Shown here in pieces: positions 45,155-52,440 of a DNA stretch of 64,000 bases. The DNA is from a virus. The notes under the pieces are model-generated. The model searched no databases and was not told the origin of the DNA. It saw only the letters and a list, made by a program, of their open reading frames with translations. The stretch covers positions 1 through 64,000 of IMG/VR virus record IMGVR_UViG_3300047483_000243; one strand, given 5' to 3'. How positions within the stretch are numbered: position 1 is the stretch's first letter; every line of letters starts with the position of its first letter. Position numbers and translations under genes: made by a program.

Positions 45155-45745
45155 TTATTTTCCTTTTTTCGCTGCGGCAGCTTTTATCTTATCTGCATAT
45201 GGAAGCAAGTAATCTGCCACCAAATCAAAGAATGAACGACCATCTATTCTTGTGTCTTCTGAAACGCCAGCCGCATCTGCAAATGCTTTGCGATCCCCAT
45301 CCAATACTGCTTGTCGTAGAGCGGTAGCAGAACTCAATCGTGGAGTTGCAACTTGAACGATGTTTGGAAAGTTATAGTAACCATGGCGACCTTCCTCGCC
45401 ATTGTATTGTTGTATTGTTTTTGTAACCCAATCTTCGTCTGTATACACCATGAGAGTTACATTGCCATGTTCTTTATACACTTTTGACGCCAATGTTAGC
45501 CAAGAGGTTTCGGCAACAATATGACCTTTGATTTCTGGCATAATGGCTTCCATCACTTTGACTTTCACGTCAAATGGCAACGGGTCTTTTGGCCCAACGG
45601 TTGATTCATTTGTTCCGACATACCATACTGGGTTCTTACTTGCCATTTCCCATGCTGCACGGTGTCCTTTATGTGCTGGATTGAAACGACCAAAGATTAT
45701 GCCGACTGTGTTTTCTTTTGCTTCGTATAGTTGAAATATTCTCAT
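45155..45745 (-). CDS. Nucleotidyltransferase, NMNAT/cytidylyltransferase-like
   Basis: 196 aa from ATG 45745 ('MRIFQLYEAKENT', with L-x-E at residues 5-7) behind GGAG. The HIGH-superfamily motif 'GRFNPAHKGHRAAW' (~18) and the second motif 'SSATALRQAV' (~145, like the ISSTxxR of NMN adenylyltransferases) are both present. Such enzymes join nucleotides to NMN, phosphopantetheine or sugar phosphates. It is coupled by TAATG to the K-x-D-G protein upstream, so the two probably act on one pathway, perhaps inside the virion. Confidence 0.75.
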   Translation of the reverse strand: MRIFQLYEAKENTVGIIFGRFNPAHKGHRAAWEMASKNPVWYVGTNESTVGPKDPLPFDVKVKVMEAIMPEIKGHIVAETSWLTLASKVYKEHGNVTLMVYTDEDWVTKTIQQYNGEEGRHGYYNFPNIVQVATPRLSSATALRQAVLDGDRKAFADAAGVSEDTRIDGRSFFDLVADYLLPYADKIKAAAAKKGK

Positions 45746-46908
45746 TATCTTGCTCCTGGTGTCCAACGATGTCTTGGAACAAACTTCACGTTGCCAAACT
45801 CTTTTTTGTCATCGCCATAGCGAACACGACCTTCGCCATTTGTATCCCAAATCTCGCCCTGTTCGCCTTCTACTTGGTCAATCACTTCATTCTTCATATT
45901 CTGAATCATCTTGACCAATGTGAATATTTTGTCCAACGCATTGTTGTTTGCATCATTCAGTTGTATGATTTTTTCTTGCTTAGAAGGCGATACCTTGCTG
46001 GATTTCAACCAATCAAAGAATAATGGTTCACCGAGTTGGTCAAGTTTTTTAGCACCAGCGGTTTGATTTACAAAACGATAGATAATATCTTTCAGATCGC
46101 TCAAGCCTTTGACACTTTCTAAGAACGCATCAATAGGCTTAGAGTTCTGTGCAACGTATTTTTCAACATCACTGATTGCTGATGTGTCTACTTTTACTGG
46201 TTTTGTATTATATATTGGACCCAACACGATTAGTTTTGTTGAGCCGTTGAACATGGAGAAATCAGAGATTGGTTCTTGTGAATGGTCTGGCATACCAAAC
46301 TCTGGGAAGTATGCATGTCCAACAACCATTACATTCGCAGCAGAAATACGGCGACCAAGTTCACTATCTTGTCTCACATGGTAACAAGTATTTGATTTTG
46401 GATTTGGACAGAACGTATAGATTCCATCTTTGAGTTCTGGGCGGTCAAGAAATAGAGAATCTGCATACACAAAGCCAACAAAGTCTTTCGGTGTGGCAGC
46501 ATCAAACAACGGATAGAGTCCTGCAAACTTTTTTGCAAAAGCATCACGTTGTTGCTTTTCCTCATCTGATGCAGGAGAACCAGATTTGTTTGCAATGAAG
46601 TCGATCAAATCTTCTGGGTTGTCTGTTTTTGCACCACGTGACCAGCCGTTGTGACCAGCTAATATAAGTGGACCGCCTTTGGTTTCACGTCCCCAATACA
46701 CTTGTGGATTACCATCCCACTTCATACGAATAGATTTTGAACCTTCGTCAGTGGCAACATCTTTCAAATGTTCCAATGCTTCAATGGTTCCTTTACTTCC
46801 GTAAAAGAATACCAAATCTTCTAAGTGGTTGAACGCACGACCAAGTTGCTTGTTTTCCGCAACATACCGTCTGGTATACGTTTCTGCGATTATTTCTGAA
46901 AATCTCAT
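45745..46908 (-). CDS. Ligase-like KxDG protein with capsid-targeting-like N-terminus
   Basis: 387 aa from ATG 46908 behind AAGGACAG. N-terminus 'MRFSEIIAETY' has I-x-E at residues 7-9. 'SIRMKWDGNPQVYWGR' (~70) has the K-x-D-G of the covalent nucleotidyltransferase superfamily (ATP-dependent DNA/RNA ligases), and 'DFVGFVYADSLFLD' and 'KFVPRHRW' could be later motifs. A ligase or end-joining role is therefore possible but unproven; related phage proteins are usually left as unknown. A late promoter motif precedes it. Confidence 0.55.
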   Translation of the reverse strand: MRFSEIIAETYTRRYVAENKQLGRAFNHLEDLVFFYGSKGTIEALEHLKDVATDEGSKSIRMKWDGNPQVYWGRETKGGPLILAGHNGWSRGAKTDNPEDLIDFIANKSGSPASDEEKQQRDAFAKKFAGLYPLFDAATPKDFVGFVYADSLFLDRPELKDGIYTFCPNPKSNTCYHVRQDSELGRRISAANVMVVGHAYFPEFGMPDHSQEPISDFSMFNGSTKLIVLGPIYNTKPVKVDTSAISDVEKYVAQNSKPIDAFLESVKGLSDLKDIIYRFVNQTAGAKKLDQLGEPLFFDWLKSSKVSPSKQEKIIQLNDANNNALDKIFTLVKMIQNMKNEVIDQVEGEQGEIWDTNGEGRVRYGDDKKEFGNVKFVPRHRWTPGAR

Positions 46909-46934
46909 TTCTGTCCTTCCATAAACTATTACAG

Positions 46935-46942
46935 TATTTATC
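46935..46942 (-). promoter_or_regulatory. Late promoter motif GATAAATA
   Basis: 26 nt before the ATG of the KxDG protein, with the ribosome site in between; directly follows a terminator. One of the best-placed late promoter candidates. Confidence 0.6.
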
Positions 46943-46960
46943 ATTCTGTCCATATAAAAA

Positions 46961-46980
46961 AACCCCGCCGAAGCGAGGTT
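46961..46980 (-). terminator. Terminator after 160-aa gene
   Basis: AACCTCGC-TTCG-GCGGGGTT followed by TTTTT on the minus strand. Confidence 0.82.
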
Positions 46981-46999
46981 GTTTTTGGTTTAGATTTTT

Positions 47000-47482
47000 T
47001 TAGGACACTTTGACGAGAGTGCGATTATGAAGCCGTTGAATGTTGTATCCACCAGCAAGGATAGTTTTGATAGTGACGATGTGACCAGCAACATTGAAGT
47101 AGCCTTCAACACCATCACTGCACTCAACCAGTTCAAAGTCGGGGATTTCAGTGATGCCTTTTTTATTCAGGGCGGCGATGATATTGGCGTCACGCTTTGC
47201 AATCAGAGCATTGGTGTTTTTAGCCATATTGGCAAGACCACCTTCGCGACCATGACCAACCAGAAGGTTCCACATTGCTTTGGAACCAAAGTGGGCGATA
47301 GCAGCCATGCCACTATCAAACCGACCGAAGCCAGAATCAAACGGGCCACCAGCTTTGTGGTTGGCGCGGGATTTCTCAATAAACTCTTTCAGGGTGTCAA
47401 GTTTATGAGCCGCCCATTCTTGGTCTGCGGCATGGAGACGAGCGTTGACTTCGGCAAAGGCGGCTGCAAGTTTCTCTTTCAT
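47000..47482 (-). CDS. Unknown early protein, 160 aa
   Basis: Start ATG 47482 behind GGAGCGAAGA. Helical N-terminus ('MKEKLAAAFAEVNARLHAAD'), a Gly/Phe-rich middle ('GGPFDSGFGRFDSG'), and a beta-rich end. Own promoter and terminator make it a monocistronic, probably early gene. No family recognised. Confidence 0.65.
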   Translation of the reverse strand: MKEKLAAAFAEVNARLHAADQEWAAHKLDTLKEFIEKSRANHKAGGPFDSGFGRFDSGMAAIAHFGSKAMWNLLVGHGREGGLANMAKNTNALIAKRDANIIAALNKKGITEIPDFELVECSDGVEGYFNVAGHIVTIKTILAGGYNIQRLHNRTLVKVS

Positions 47483-47515
47483 TCTTCGCTCCTGATTCGT
47501 CGTCCCTACAAAGAT

Positions 47516-47544
47516 AATATACGACAATCAGCGAGTGAGGTCAA
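47516..47544 (-). promoter_or_regulatory. sigma70-type promoter
   Basis: TTGACC, 17 nt, TATATT on the minus strand, before the 160-aa gene. Confidence 0.82.
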
Positions 47545-47837
47545 TCGTTATTTTGCAGATTTTTCCATTTTTCTGCTTCTTGAAGATGATTGGAAATGAC
47601 AGAAACAATTTCTTGCTTGAACTGGTCATCGTCATCATCGCTATCAACAGTAATCGTGATTATGTTAGAGTAATGCCCATCGTAGTCCGATATCACTCCC
47701 ATGTTTGCCAGCTTTGTATACAACGTATCACTAGCATTACAGGCATCATTCCACGCACTTTCGTAGTCAAGCAATGCTTCAAACTGTGGCATCGTTACAG
47801 TCAATGCATAGGTGGTTGACATTTTTTCAAATACCAT
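47541..47837 (-). CDS. Unknown early protein, 98 aa
   Basis: 'MVFEKMSTTYALTVTMPQFE' start, with a ferredoxin-like alpha/beta pattern and an acidic run (DSDDDDDQ). The end of the gene overlaps the promoter of the next gene downstream. No family recognised. Confidence 0.6.
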   Translation of the reverse strand: MVFEKMSTTYALTVTMPQFEALLDYESAWNDACNASDTLYTKLANMGVISDYDGHYSNIITITVDSDDDDDQFKQEIVSVISNHLQEAEKWKNLQNND

Positions 47838-47869
47838 GATGGCGTTCCCTTATTTGTGGCTATGAGTTC

Positions 47870-47898
47870 AATATAACTGAATGATGGATGGTTGTCAA
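47870..47898 (-). promoter_or_regulatory. sigma70-type promoter
   Basis: TTGACA, 17 nt, TATATT on the minus strand, before the 98-aa gene. Confidence 0.87.
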
Positions 47899-47902
47899 AT
47901 GA

Positions 47903-47926
47903 AAAAAGACCCCGAAGGGTCTTTTT
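47903..47926. terminator. Terminator after 69-aa gene
   Basis: AAAAAGACCC-(4 nt)-GGGTCTTTTT, symmetric A/T tracts; overlaps the stop of the 69-aa gene on the minus strand. Confidence 0.88.
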
Positions 47927-48134
47927 ACCAGAACTTCCACCAAGGAGAGGGCTGTTCCTGAATTACTTCCAATGCTTCTTGGCATTCTACGACTGCATCC
48001 CAGTCACCAATCTGCTTATAGTTTTTTATTCTCTTTTTTATCTGTTTAGTTGTCCAGTAAAACATTTTGCCTTGTTCGTTTTCAAATACGCCAACGACAT
48101 TTAGCTTTCGGACATCAACGTAACGAAATCTCAT
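47925..48134 (-). CDS. Unknown small protein, 69 aa
   Basis: Start 48134 ('MRFRYVDVRKLNVVGVF') behind GGAGACAAAAA. Basic, with Trp-rich ends ('PSPWWKFW'), perhaps a membrane- or partner-binding tail. No family recognised. Confidence 0.55.
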   Translation of the reverse strand: MRFRYVDVRKLNVVGVFENEQGKMFYWTTKQIKKRIKNYKQIGDWDAVVECQEALEVIQEQPSPWWKFW

Positions 48135-48185
48135 TTTTTGTCTCCAACTCACTATATATTTAGTATAATGAGAGGAAGAAATATA

Positions 48186-48464
48186 CTATGAGGTTATTTC
48201 TTTGATCCATTCTTCGTATCCGATTTCAAACGGGCGAATAGGAAATGATAGTGTCCAAGTTGATTGAGCATCAATTGTTTCCCCGCCAAACTGCATATGA
48301 AGATATACGATGCCTTTTTTGGGAATCCATTCAAACTCTACAGGGTCAATGGTTGATTTGTAAAACTCATTGCTGCATATTTTACGAGCGATGGATATCA
48401 ACTCTTTTGGTTTGAACTTTGGCTGATATGATTGTTTGGGAAATTTTGGTTTGTATGGTAACAT
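48186..48464 (-). CDS. Unknown small protein, 92 aa
   Basis: Lys/Pro-rich N-terminus ('LPYKPKFPKQSYQPKFKPKE') followed by a compact beta-rich body ('FEWIPKKGIVYLHMQFGG'). Weak ribosome site. No family recognised. Confidence 0.5.
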   Translation of the reverse strand: MLPYKPKFPKQSYQPKFKPKELISIARKICSNEFYKSTIDPVEFEWIPKKGIVYLHMQFGGETIDAQSTWTLSFPIRPFEIGYEEWIKEITS

Positions 48465-48488
48465 ATTACACTTTTGTGATTATGGCGG

Positions 48489-48517
48489 ATGAGGTGAGAT
48501 TCTAAATCTCACCTCAT
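48489..48517 (-). terminator. Hairpin after tRNA-Ser
   Basis: 13-bp stem ATGAGGTGAGATT / AATCTCACCTCAT with a 3-nt loop, 7 nt past the tRNA-Ser CCA end. No U-run, so it may define the RNA 3' end for processing instead. Confidence 0.6.
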
Positions 48518-48523
48518 TATAAA

Positions 48524-48615
48524 TGGCGGAAGTGGTAGGATTTGAACCCACGGAACGCTCTCACGTTCGTCCGCTTTCAAGGCGGATGCAATCAGCCAGA
48601 CTCTGCCACACTTCC
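48524..48615 (-). tRNA. tRNA-Ser (TGA)
   Basis: Class II cloverleaf with acceptor GGAAGTG/CACTTCC, discriminator G and encoded CCA; loop CTTGAAA gives anticodon TGA; long variable arm. Its first 24 nt are also the last codons and stop of the HNH gene at 48592. Confidence 0.92.
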
Positions 48616-49071
48616 GTTATTCTTATTCTTGGCTTTATAGGTAGGCAATTGACTATCGCAATTACTACACACAAACCTCAAATTTTCTAACCTATTATCA
48701 TTATTTATCCCATTTATATGATCTAGGATAAGTGGCATTGGCTTTCCATTCCATAGTGGACCAATGCCACAACAATCACACATATAAGGAATCATTTTTT
48801 GATCAATAATTCTTTTTTTCAGTCTATGCCTTGCATACGTAGATTTTTCTACAAATACGTCTTCGTCGCATCGGCGTATGGATTGTTGATAGTCAGTTAG
48901 TTCTATATTCTTTCCCTTGTTCCAAGGGATATTGCCTTTTTTTACCCCTGCATTTGGGCTTCTCACTGCCTTGACACGATCTGGATTATCTTGGCAGTGT
49001 TTTTCGTGTCTTGCGTTTGCACCAATGTTACTTGTTTTTCTGGAACAATATCTACAAATATAAATATTCAT
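48592..49071 (-). CDS. HNH homing endonuclease-like protein 1
   Basis: 159 aa from ATG 49071 ('MNIYICRYCSRKTSN') behind AAAGGGAG. An N-terminal zinc finger (CRYCSRK...H..HC) is followed by a linker and an HNH core: 'YMCDCCGIGPLWNG', 'LILDHINGINNDNRLEN' and 'LRFVCSNCDSQ'. It lies between tRNA genes and its last eight codons lie inside tRNA-Ser. This is the layout of a free-standing homing endonuclease. Own late-type promoter at 49135. Confidence 0.85.
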   Translation of the reverse strand: MNIYICRYCSRKTSNIGANARHEKHCQDNPDRVKAVRSPNAGVKKGNIPWNKGKNIELTDYQQSIRRCDEDVFVEKSTYARHRLKKRIIDQKMIPYMCDCCGIGPLWNGKPMPLILDHINGINNDNRLENLRFVCSNCDSQLPTYKAKNKNNGSVAESG

Positions 49072-49134
49072 ACTGGAAATCTCCCTTTGAATTTCTAGAG
49101 TAGATGGGAACGGCAATTCCGCGATCTACACTAT

Positions 49135-49142
49135 TATTTATC
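49135..49142 (-). promoter_or_regulatory. Late promoter motif GATAAATA
   Basis: TTTGATAAATAATAG on the minus strand, 64 nt before the HNH-1 start. Confidence 0.5.
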
Positions 49143-49192
49143 AAAGTAGTAACAAACCAACGCGATAAACCCAATAGGGTAAAATGCATATT

Positions 49193-49200
49193 TATTTATC
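49193..49200 (-). promoter_or_regulatory. Late promoter motif GATAAATA
   Basis: GATAAATAAATATGC on the minus strand, in the non-coding stretch upstream of HNH-1. Confidence 0.4.
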
Positions 49201-49419
49201 TTTGTTACAAGACTGATGGGTATAAACATGCAAAAACCCGATTATGTTATACGCATATTATAGAGGCCATCAGCGTAATCTGCATTCGAAGTGCAGCACG
49301 ACTTACGGGCATAGAAGCGATTCATATAACCCTCTAATTTATATCAGTATCAACGAGGATTGATACCAGTGATACTGCCACTCCTAACTCCAAAATGTTA
49401 GGCGGCAGTCACATATAGT

Positions 49420-49496
49420 TGGTAGCGCATACGGGTTTCGAACCCGTTTCTCCGCCTTGAAAGGGCAGCGACCTTCGCCAAGAAGTCCAATGCGCC
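49420..49496 (-). tRNA. tRNA-Glu (TTC)
   Basis: Loop CTTTCAA on a CTGCC/GGCGG stem gives anticodon TTC. Acceptor GGCGCAT/ATGCGCT has a G-U first pair, discriminator A and encoded CCA. Confidence 0.9.
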
Positions 49497-49513
49497 AAAA
49501 AATTTACGATGCT

Positions 49514-49717
49514 TTACTTATCAAGATACTTAGAAATCATTTCAAGAATGTCGTCATATTCGGCAACGATTTTGATTTCTTTTTCAATCGTGTCAATGAT
49601 ATCTGAATGTTCACCAACGCCGACTGGGTTATTTAGATAGACTTCAATGTTCGCCAAGTGTTTGTCAATATGACCTTGGGCATGACTTTTGAGTGCCTTT
49701 AGAAGTGCTTCTTTCAT
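49514..49717 (-). CDS. Small conserved phage protein, 67 aa
   Basis: Start ATG 49717 behind AAGGAAATACG; a longer frame would start inside tRNA-Val. 'KALKSHAQGHIDKHLANIEV', 'NNPVGVGEHSDIIDTIEKEI'. I recall near-identical small proteins in many marine T4-like phages, always of unknown function. Confidence 0.75.
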   Translation of the reverse strand: MKEALLKALKSHAQGHIDKHLANIEVYLNNPVGVGEHSDIIDTIEKEIKIVAEYDDILEMISKYLDK

Positions 49718-49740
49718 CGTATTTCCTTTTTGAAGATTTT

Positions 49741-49815
49741 TGGTGCGGGATGAGAGGGTCGAACTCCCGACATCCTCGGTGTAAACGAGGCGCTCTACCA
49801 CTGAGCTAATCCCGC
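49741..49815 (-). tRNA. tRNA-Val (TAC)
   Basis: GCGGGAT acceptor, loop TTTACAC giving TAC, canonical T-arm and encoded CCA. A GATAAATA motif lies 10 nt upstream. Confidence 0.93.
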
Positions 49816-49819
49816 ACTA

Positions 49820-50518
49820 TTAGTTATTTATCAAGAACGCAATGGTGTCGTAATTAAAACCAATATGGTTGTTTATGACGTGATAATTGTTATTTTTCAA
49901 TAATTCCAATGCTTCTAAATTATGAGTTTGATTTCCCGACGAACCTGTCTCAAATCTAATAAACTTTGGGTAAACACCGCCTCGCTTATTACATTCTTTC
50001 ATCAAATCTACAATGAGTTCTGAATCAGCGCCTTCTGCATCAATTTTTACATAGTCTACAGAGGTCACGTCATATGTGTCAAACAATACTTTCCATGATA
50101 TGCATTTAACATCCTCACATGTAACCAATCCTTCTTTAAGAAGATTTCTACCATATACTGGTATTAGCTTTTTTTTGTTAGCTTTCGTTTGATTGTTTAA
50201 ATGTGTTTGGAAATCATCAGTATAGAAATAATGAAAGTCGTGAGGGCTTCCAATTTTGTTACATCCTTTTAAAAAAAGACGCAACTTTTCTTTTTCTATA
50301 ACTTCTGACTTGACATAGTAAATTTTTACATTATTTTCTGTTTTTAAGAGTTCATTTGGGACCATTGCCGCATGAACTTTTTTGACATTTTTTTTGTTTG
50401 GAAGAACGTCTACATATTCACCAACTGCTTCTATGGATATTCCATAAATTTCATCGCTGCTTATTTCGCACAACGTGTCAAAGTCTGATGTTCCTACTTC
50501 TATAAAATCATAATGCAA
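49820..50518 (-). CDS. FkbM-like methyltransferase in the tRNA region
   Basis: 232 aa starting at TTG (GGAATAATAA upstream). 'VDYVKIDAEGADSELIVDLM' (~148) is the FkbM hallmark; 'YDFIEVGTSDFDTLCEIS' is a divergent motif I and 'YGISIEAVGEY' motif II. An insert with 'FYTDDFQTHL' separates them. Likely O-methylation of a sugar or lipid; substrate unknown. Its position among tRNAs suggests acquisition as a moron gene. Its last codons include the GATAAATA motif. Confidence 0.75.
   Translation of the reverse strand: MHYDFIEVGTSDFDTLCEISSDEIYGISIEAVGEYVDVLPNKKNVKKVHAAMVPNELLKTENNVKIYYVKSEVIEKEKLRLFLKGCNKIGSPHDFHYFYTDDFQTHLNNQTKANKKKLIPVYGRNLLKEGLVTCEDVKCISWKVLFDTYDVTSVDYVKIDAEGADSELIVDLMKECNKRGGVYPKFIRFETGSSGNQTHNLEALELLKNNNYHVINNHIGFNYDTIAFLINN
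49825..49832 (-). promoter_or_regulatory. GATAAATA before tRNA-Val
   Basis: CTTGATAAATAACTAATAG on the minus strand, 10 nt before tRNA-Val and overlapping the end of the FkbM-like gene. Confidence 0.5.
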
Positions 50519-50600
50519 TTATTATTCCAGTGACTTTTGTGTTTTTTTCAACGGGAAGTATGTTACCCGAATGGCATATTCAAATCATATGCTAGGATTT

Positions 50601-50675
50601 TGGAGCGGGCGATGAGATTCGAACTCACGACATTTTCGTTGGCAACGAAAGGCTCTACCACTGAGCTACACCCGC
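50601..50675 (-). tRNA. tRNA-Gly (GCC)
   Basis: GCGGGTG/CGCCCGC acceptor, discriminator T as in Gly tRNAs, loop TTGCCAA giving GCC, encoded CCA. Confidence 0.93.
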
Positions 50676-50731
50676 ATAGATTTGCATACTGGCATATACA
50701 AATTCGAAGTCCATAAAGGACACTTTGATAT

Positions 50732-50806
50732 TGGTGGAGAATAGGGGGTTCGAACCCCTGATTCAAGAGTGCAAATCTTGCGTGATCCCGATTTCACCAA
50801 TTCCCC
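50732..50806 (-). tRNA. tRNA-Ala (TGC)
   Basis: Loop TTTGCAC on CAAGA/TCTTG gives TGC. The acceptor GGGGAAT/ATTCTCC contains the G3-U70 pair that marks alanine tRNAs, discriminator A, CCA encoded. The D-arm is unusual. Its 5' 44 nt also encode the end of HNH protein 2. Confidence 0.87.
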
Positions 50807-51239
50807 ATTTATTTTTTACCAACTCTGCTATTGTCGGTATAACCTCGTTTTTCCATTTACTGTGAACCATTTCATGATGATTTGGACACAATGGTATTAG
50901 ATTTGTTGGATTGTTATTTTCGTGATTTTCATCTATGTGATGAATAGACACTATTTTATCAAATCCACATATAGCACATTCTTGCTTCCAGTGATTGAAT
51001 GCGATAGTTCTGTAACTCACCGCGTTGTCAACCCACCAAGTTTTACGATTGTTCGCGCAACTGCGAGAACAAAAACGTGCATTTTTATATGCTTTTGTCT
51101 TTTCTCTACCATTCCAAATATATGAGTTGTTACAGCATTCACATATTTTTATGTGGTCTATAATGGGACCAAAGCGTTTATCGTTTTTAGCTTCTTGTAA
51201 AGCCTTGTATTGTTCAGTATGATATTTTCCGTTGTTCAT
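50763..51239 (-). CDS. HNH homing endonuclease-like protein 2
   Basis: 158 aa from ATG 51239 ('MNNGKYHTEQYKALQE'). It has a zinc-finger-like 'CECCNNSYIWNG...FCSRSCANN' and an HNH core 'CAICGFDKIVSIHHIDENHENN' plus 'LIPLCPNHHEMVHS'. As with HNH-1, the C-terminus (about 14 codons) is encoded by the 5' half of the adjacent tRNA. TTTGATAAATAATAGT precedes the ATG directly and there is no clear Shine-Dalgarno. Confidence 0.85.
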   Translation of the reverse strand: MNNGKYHTEQYKALQEAKNDKRFGPIIDHIKICECCNNSYIWNGREKTKAYKNARFCSRSCANNRKTWWVDNAVSYRTIAFNHWKQECAICGFDKIVSIHHIDENHENNNPTNLIPLCPNHHEMVHSKWKNEVIPTIAELVKNKWGIGEIGITQDLHS

Positions 51240-51244
51240 ACTAT

Positions 51245-51252
51245 TATTTATC
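51245..51252 (-). promoter_or_regulatory. GATAAATA immediately before HNH-2
   Basis: Same 14-nt context (TTGATAAATAATAG) as upstream of HNH-1. Only 5 nt separate it from the start codon, so a transcript would be leaderless. Confidence 0.45.
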
Positions 51253-51289
51253 AAAAAAGCGATATTCAATCGCTCTTTCCTCTATATTT

Positions 51290-51374
51290 TGGTGCGGGTA
51301 GAGGGACTTGAACCCCCACACCTTACGGTGCCAGAACCTAAATCTGGTGCGTCTACCAATTTCGCCATACCCGC
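51290..51374 (-). tRNA. tRNA-Leu (TAG)
   Basis: Class II, 85 nt, loop TTTAGGT giving TAG, acceptor GCGGGTA, long variable arm CACCGTAAGGTG, encoded CCA. Confidence 0.93.
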
Positions 51375-51387
51375 ATTGTGAAGTTGA

Positions 51388-51463
<76 letters not shown>

Positions 51464-51482
51464 ACAATGAACTTCACATACT

Positions 51483-51490
51483 TATTTATC
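51483..51490 (-). promoter_or_regulatory. GATAAATA before tRNA-Thr
   Basis: GATAAATAAGTATG on the minus strand, 20 nt upstream of tRNA-Thr. Confidence 0.5.
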
Positions 51491-51497
51491 TTTTATA

Positions 51498-51764
51498 TCA
51501 AGAATCGGTAATTTTGTCAACAACTTTTTTCAAGTATTCGTAAGTTTCTTCGTAAGTCTTGAAAACTTTTGTTCCACTCTTACTTATCACTCTTACCGAT
51601 GAACCAAAACATTGAACTAATCCAAAGTTTGGAAATCTACCATTGCCATTGAATCTGGCGTTCCATCTTGTTCTTCTTCTTACTGGTTCATGAAACTCAT
51701 GTGGAATGTTTAGTATCTCACTGCATTTCATGTAGAACTCTTCTTTTTCTGATAGTGTTTTCAT
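51498..51764 (-). CDS. Unknown small protein, 88 aa
   Basis: Starts behind GAGAGGATAAT. 'FHEPVRRRTRWNARFNGNGR' is strongly basic, and 'TYEETYEYLKKVVDK' resembles the helix of AP2/WHH-type DNA-binding modules that accompany phage HNH nucleases. This family guess is weak. Confidence 0.5.
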   Translation of the reverse strand: MKTLSEKEEFYMKCSEILNIPHEFHEPVRRRTRWNARFNGNGRFPNFGLVQCFGSSVRVISKSGTKVFKTYEETYEYLKKVVDKITDS

Positions 51765-51857
51765 ATTATCCTCTCACATCAAACACGGTTTAGGCTCTAC
51801 CGAAAACCATAACAAGAGGTTACTTCGCAATCTAAATGCTACTAACATTGTCTATAT

Positions 51858-51931
51858 TGGAGCGGGTGACGGGAATCGAACCCGTGTCATTAGCTTGGAA
51901 GGCTAAGGTCTTACCATTACACAACACCCGC
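51858..51931 (-). tRNA. tRNA-Gly (TCC), copy 1
   Basis: Loop CTTCCAA on TTAGC/GCTAA gives TCC; discriminator T; acceptor GCGGGTG; CCA encoded. Confidence 0.93.
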
Positions 51932-52092
51932 ATAAAACTTATATCTAGACCCGATCTTTTCACCCCCAGAGCAAACAGAAGATTGACTGCATATATTTAG
52001 CGGCAACCAGCGTCTATTATCTTTCCAAGTTAGCCCAACGGCAAGTCTCGCCCATGTCTCTTATGTGTTTCATCAGCAAGAATCTAGATTAT

Positions 52093-52166
52093 TGGAGCGG
52101 ATAGTCGGGATCGAACCGACGACAAGAGATTGGAAATCTCGCATGTTACCCCTACACCATACCCGC
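52093..52166 (-). tRNA. tRNA-Gly (TCC), copy 2
   Basis: Loop TTTCCAA gives TCC; acceptor GCGGGTA/TATCCGC with a G-U pair; discriminator T; CCA. The anticodon stem is one mismatch weaker than copy 1. The reason for two isoacceptors is unclear. Confidence 0.87.
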
Positions 52167-52214
52167 AGTGTTTTGACGGTGTTTGGTGACGCAGACCGAC
52201 AACTGCTCCATAAA

Positions 52215-52291
52215 TGGTCGGGGTAAAAGGATTCGAACCCTTGACCTCTCGGACCCAAACCGAGCGCACTACCAGACTGTGCTACACCCCG
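52215..52291 (-). tRNA. tRNA-Pro (TGG), copy 1
   Basis: Acceptor CGGGGTG with C1-G72 as in proline tRNAs; loop TTTGGGT with anticodon TGG and the usual G37; CCA encoded. It follows a consensus sigma70 promoter. Confidence 0.93.
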
Positions 52292-52305
52292 TTGATTATT
52301 GTAGT

Positions 52306-52334
52306 AATATACTACAATAAATGTTCTCTGTCAA
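52306..52334 (-). promoter_or_regulatory. sigma70-type promoter inside the tRNA cluster
   Basis: TTGACA, 17 nt, TATATT on the minus strand, directly upstream of tRNA-Pro copy 1. Confidence 0.85.
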
Positions 52335-52344
52335 GAACTAAATC

Positions 52345-52421
52345 TGGTCTGGGTAGTAGGATTTGAACCTACGGCCTCCGCAGTCCAAGTGCGGCACTCT
52401 ACCAGACTGAGCCATACCCAG
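52345..52421 (-). tRNA. tRNA-Pro (TGG)-like, copy 2
   Basis: Acceptor CTGGGTA/TACCCAG, loop CTTGGAC on CCGCA/TGCGG giving TGG, discriminator A, CCA. Unlike copy 1 it has A37 rather than the G37 expected in Pro tRNAs, so its charging or decoding may differ. Confidence 0.85.
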
Positions 52422-52440
52422 ATAAAAAGTTATTTTTTGT

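Larger units (their letters stand above)
49072..49419 (-). other. Non-coding stretch between HNH gene and tRNA-Glu
   Basis: About 350 nt with no gene. It holds two GATAAATA motifs (49135 and 49193) and several stem-loops on the minus strand: GTATCAA/TTGATAC near 49345, CCTAAC/GTTAGG inside CTGCC/GGCAG near 49375-49412, and CTGCA-CTTCGAA-TGCAG near 49290, which looks like an isolated anticodon arm. Likely tRNA leader/trailer RNA, possibly with a decayed tRNA. Confidence 0.4.

Noticed and set aside
49514-49801. Longer version of the 67-aa gene starting in tRNA-Val
   Set aside because: The ATG at 49717 has a proper ribosome site and begins the conserved part; the extra 28 residues are tRNA sequence.
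50732-50806. Reading the tRNA as tRNA-Cys (GCA)
   Set aside because: Shifting the loop to put GCA at 34-36 breaks the anticodon stem; TGC fits and the G3-U70 pair supports Ala.
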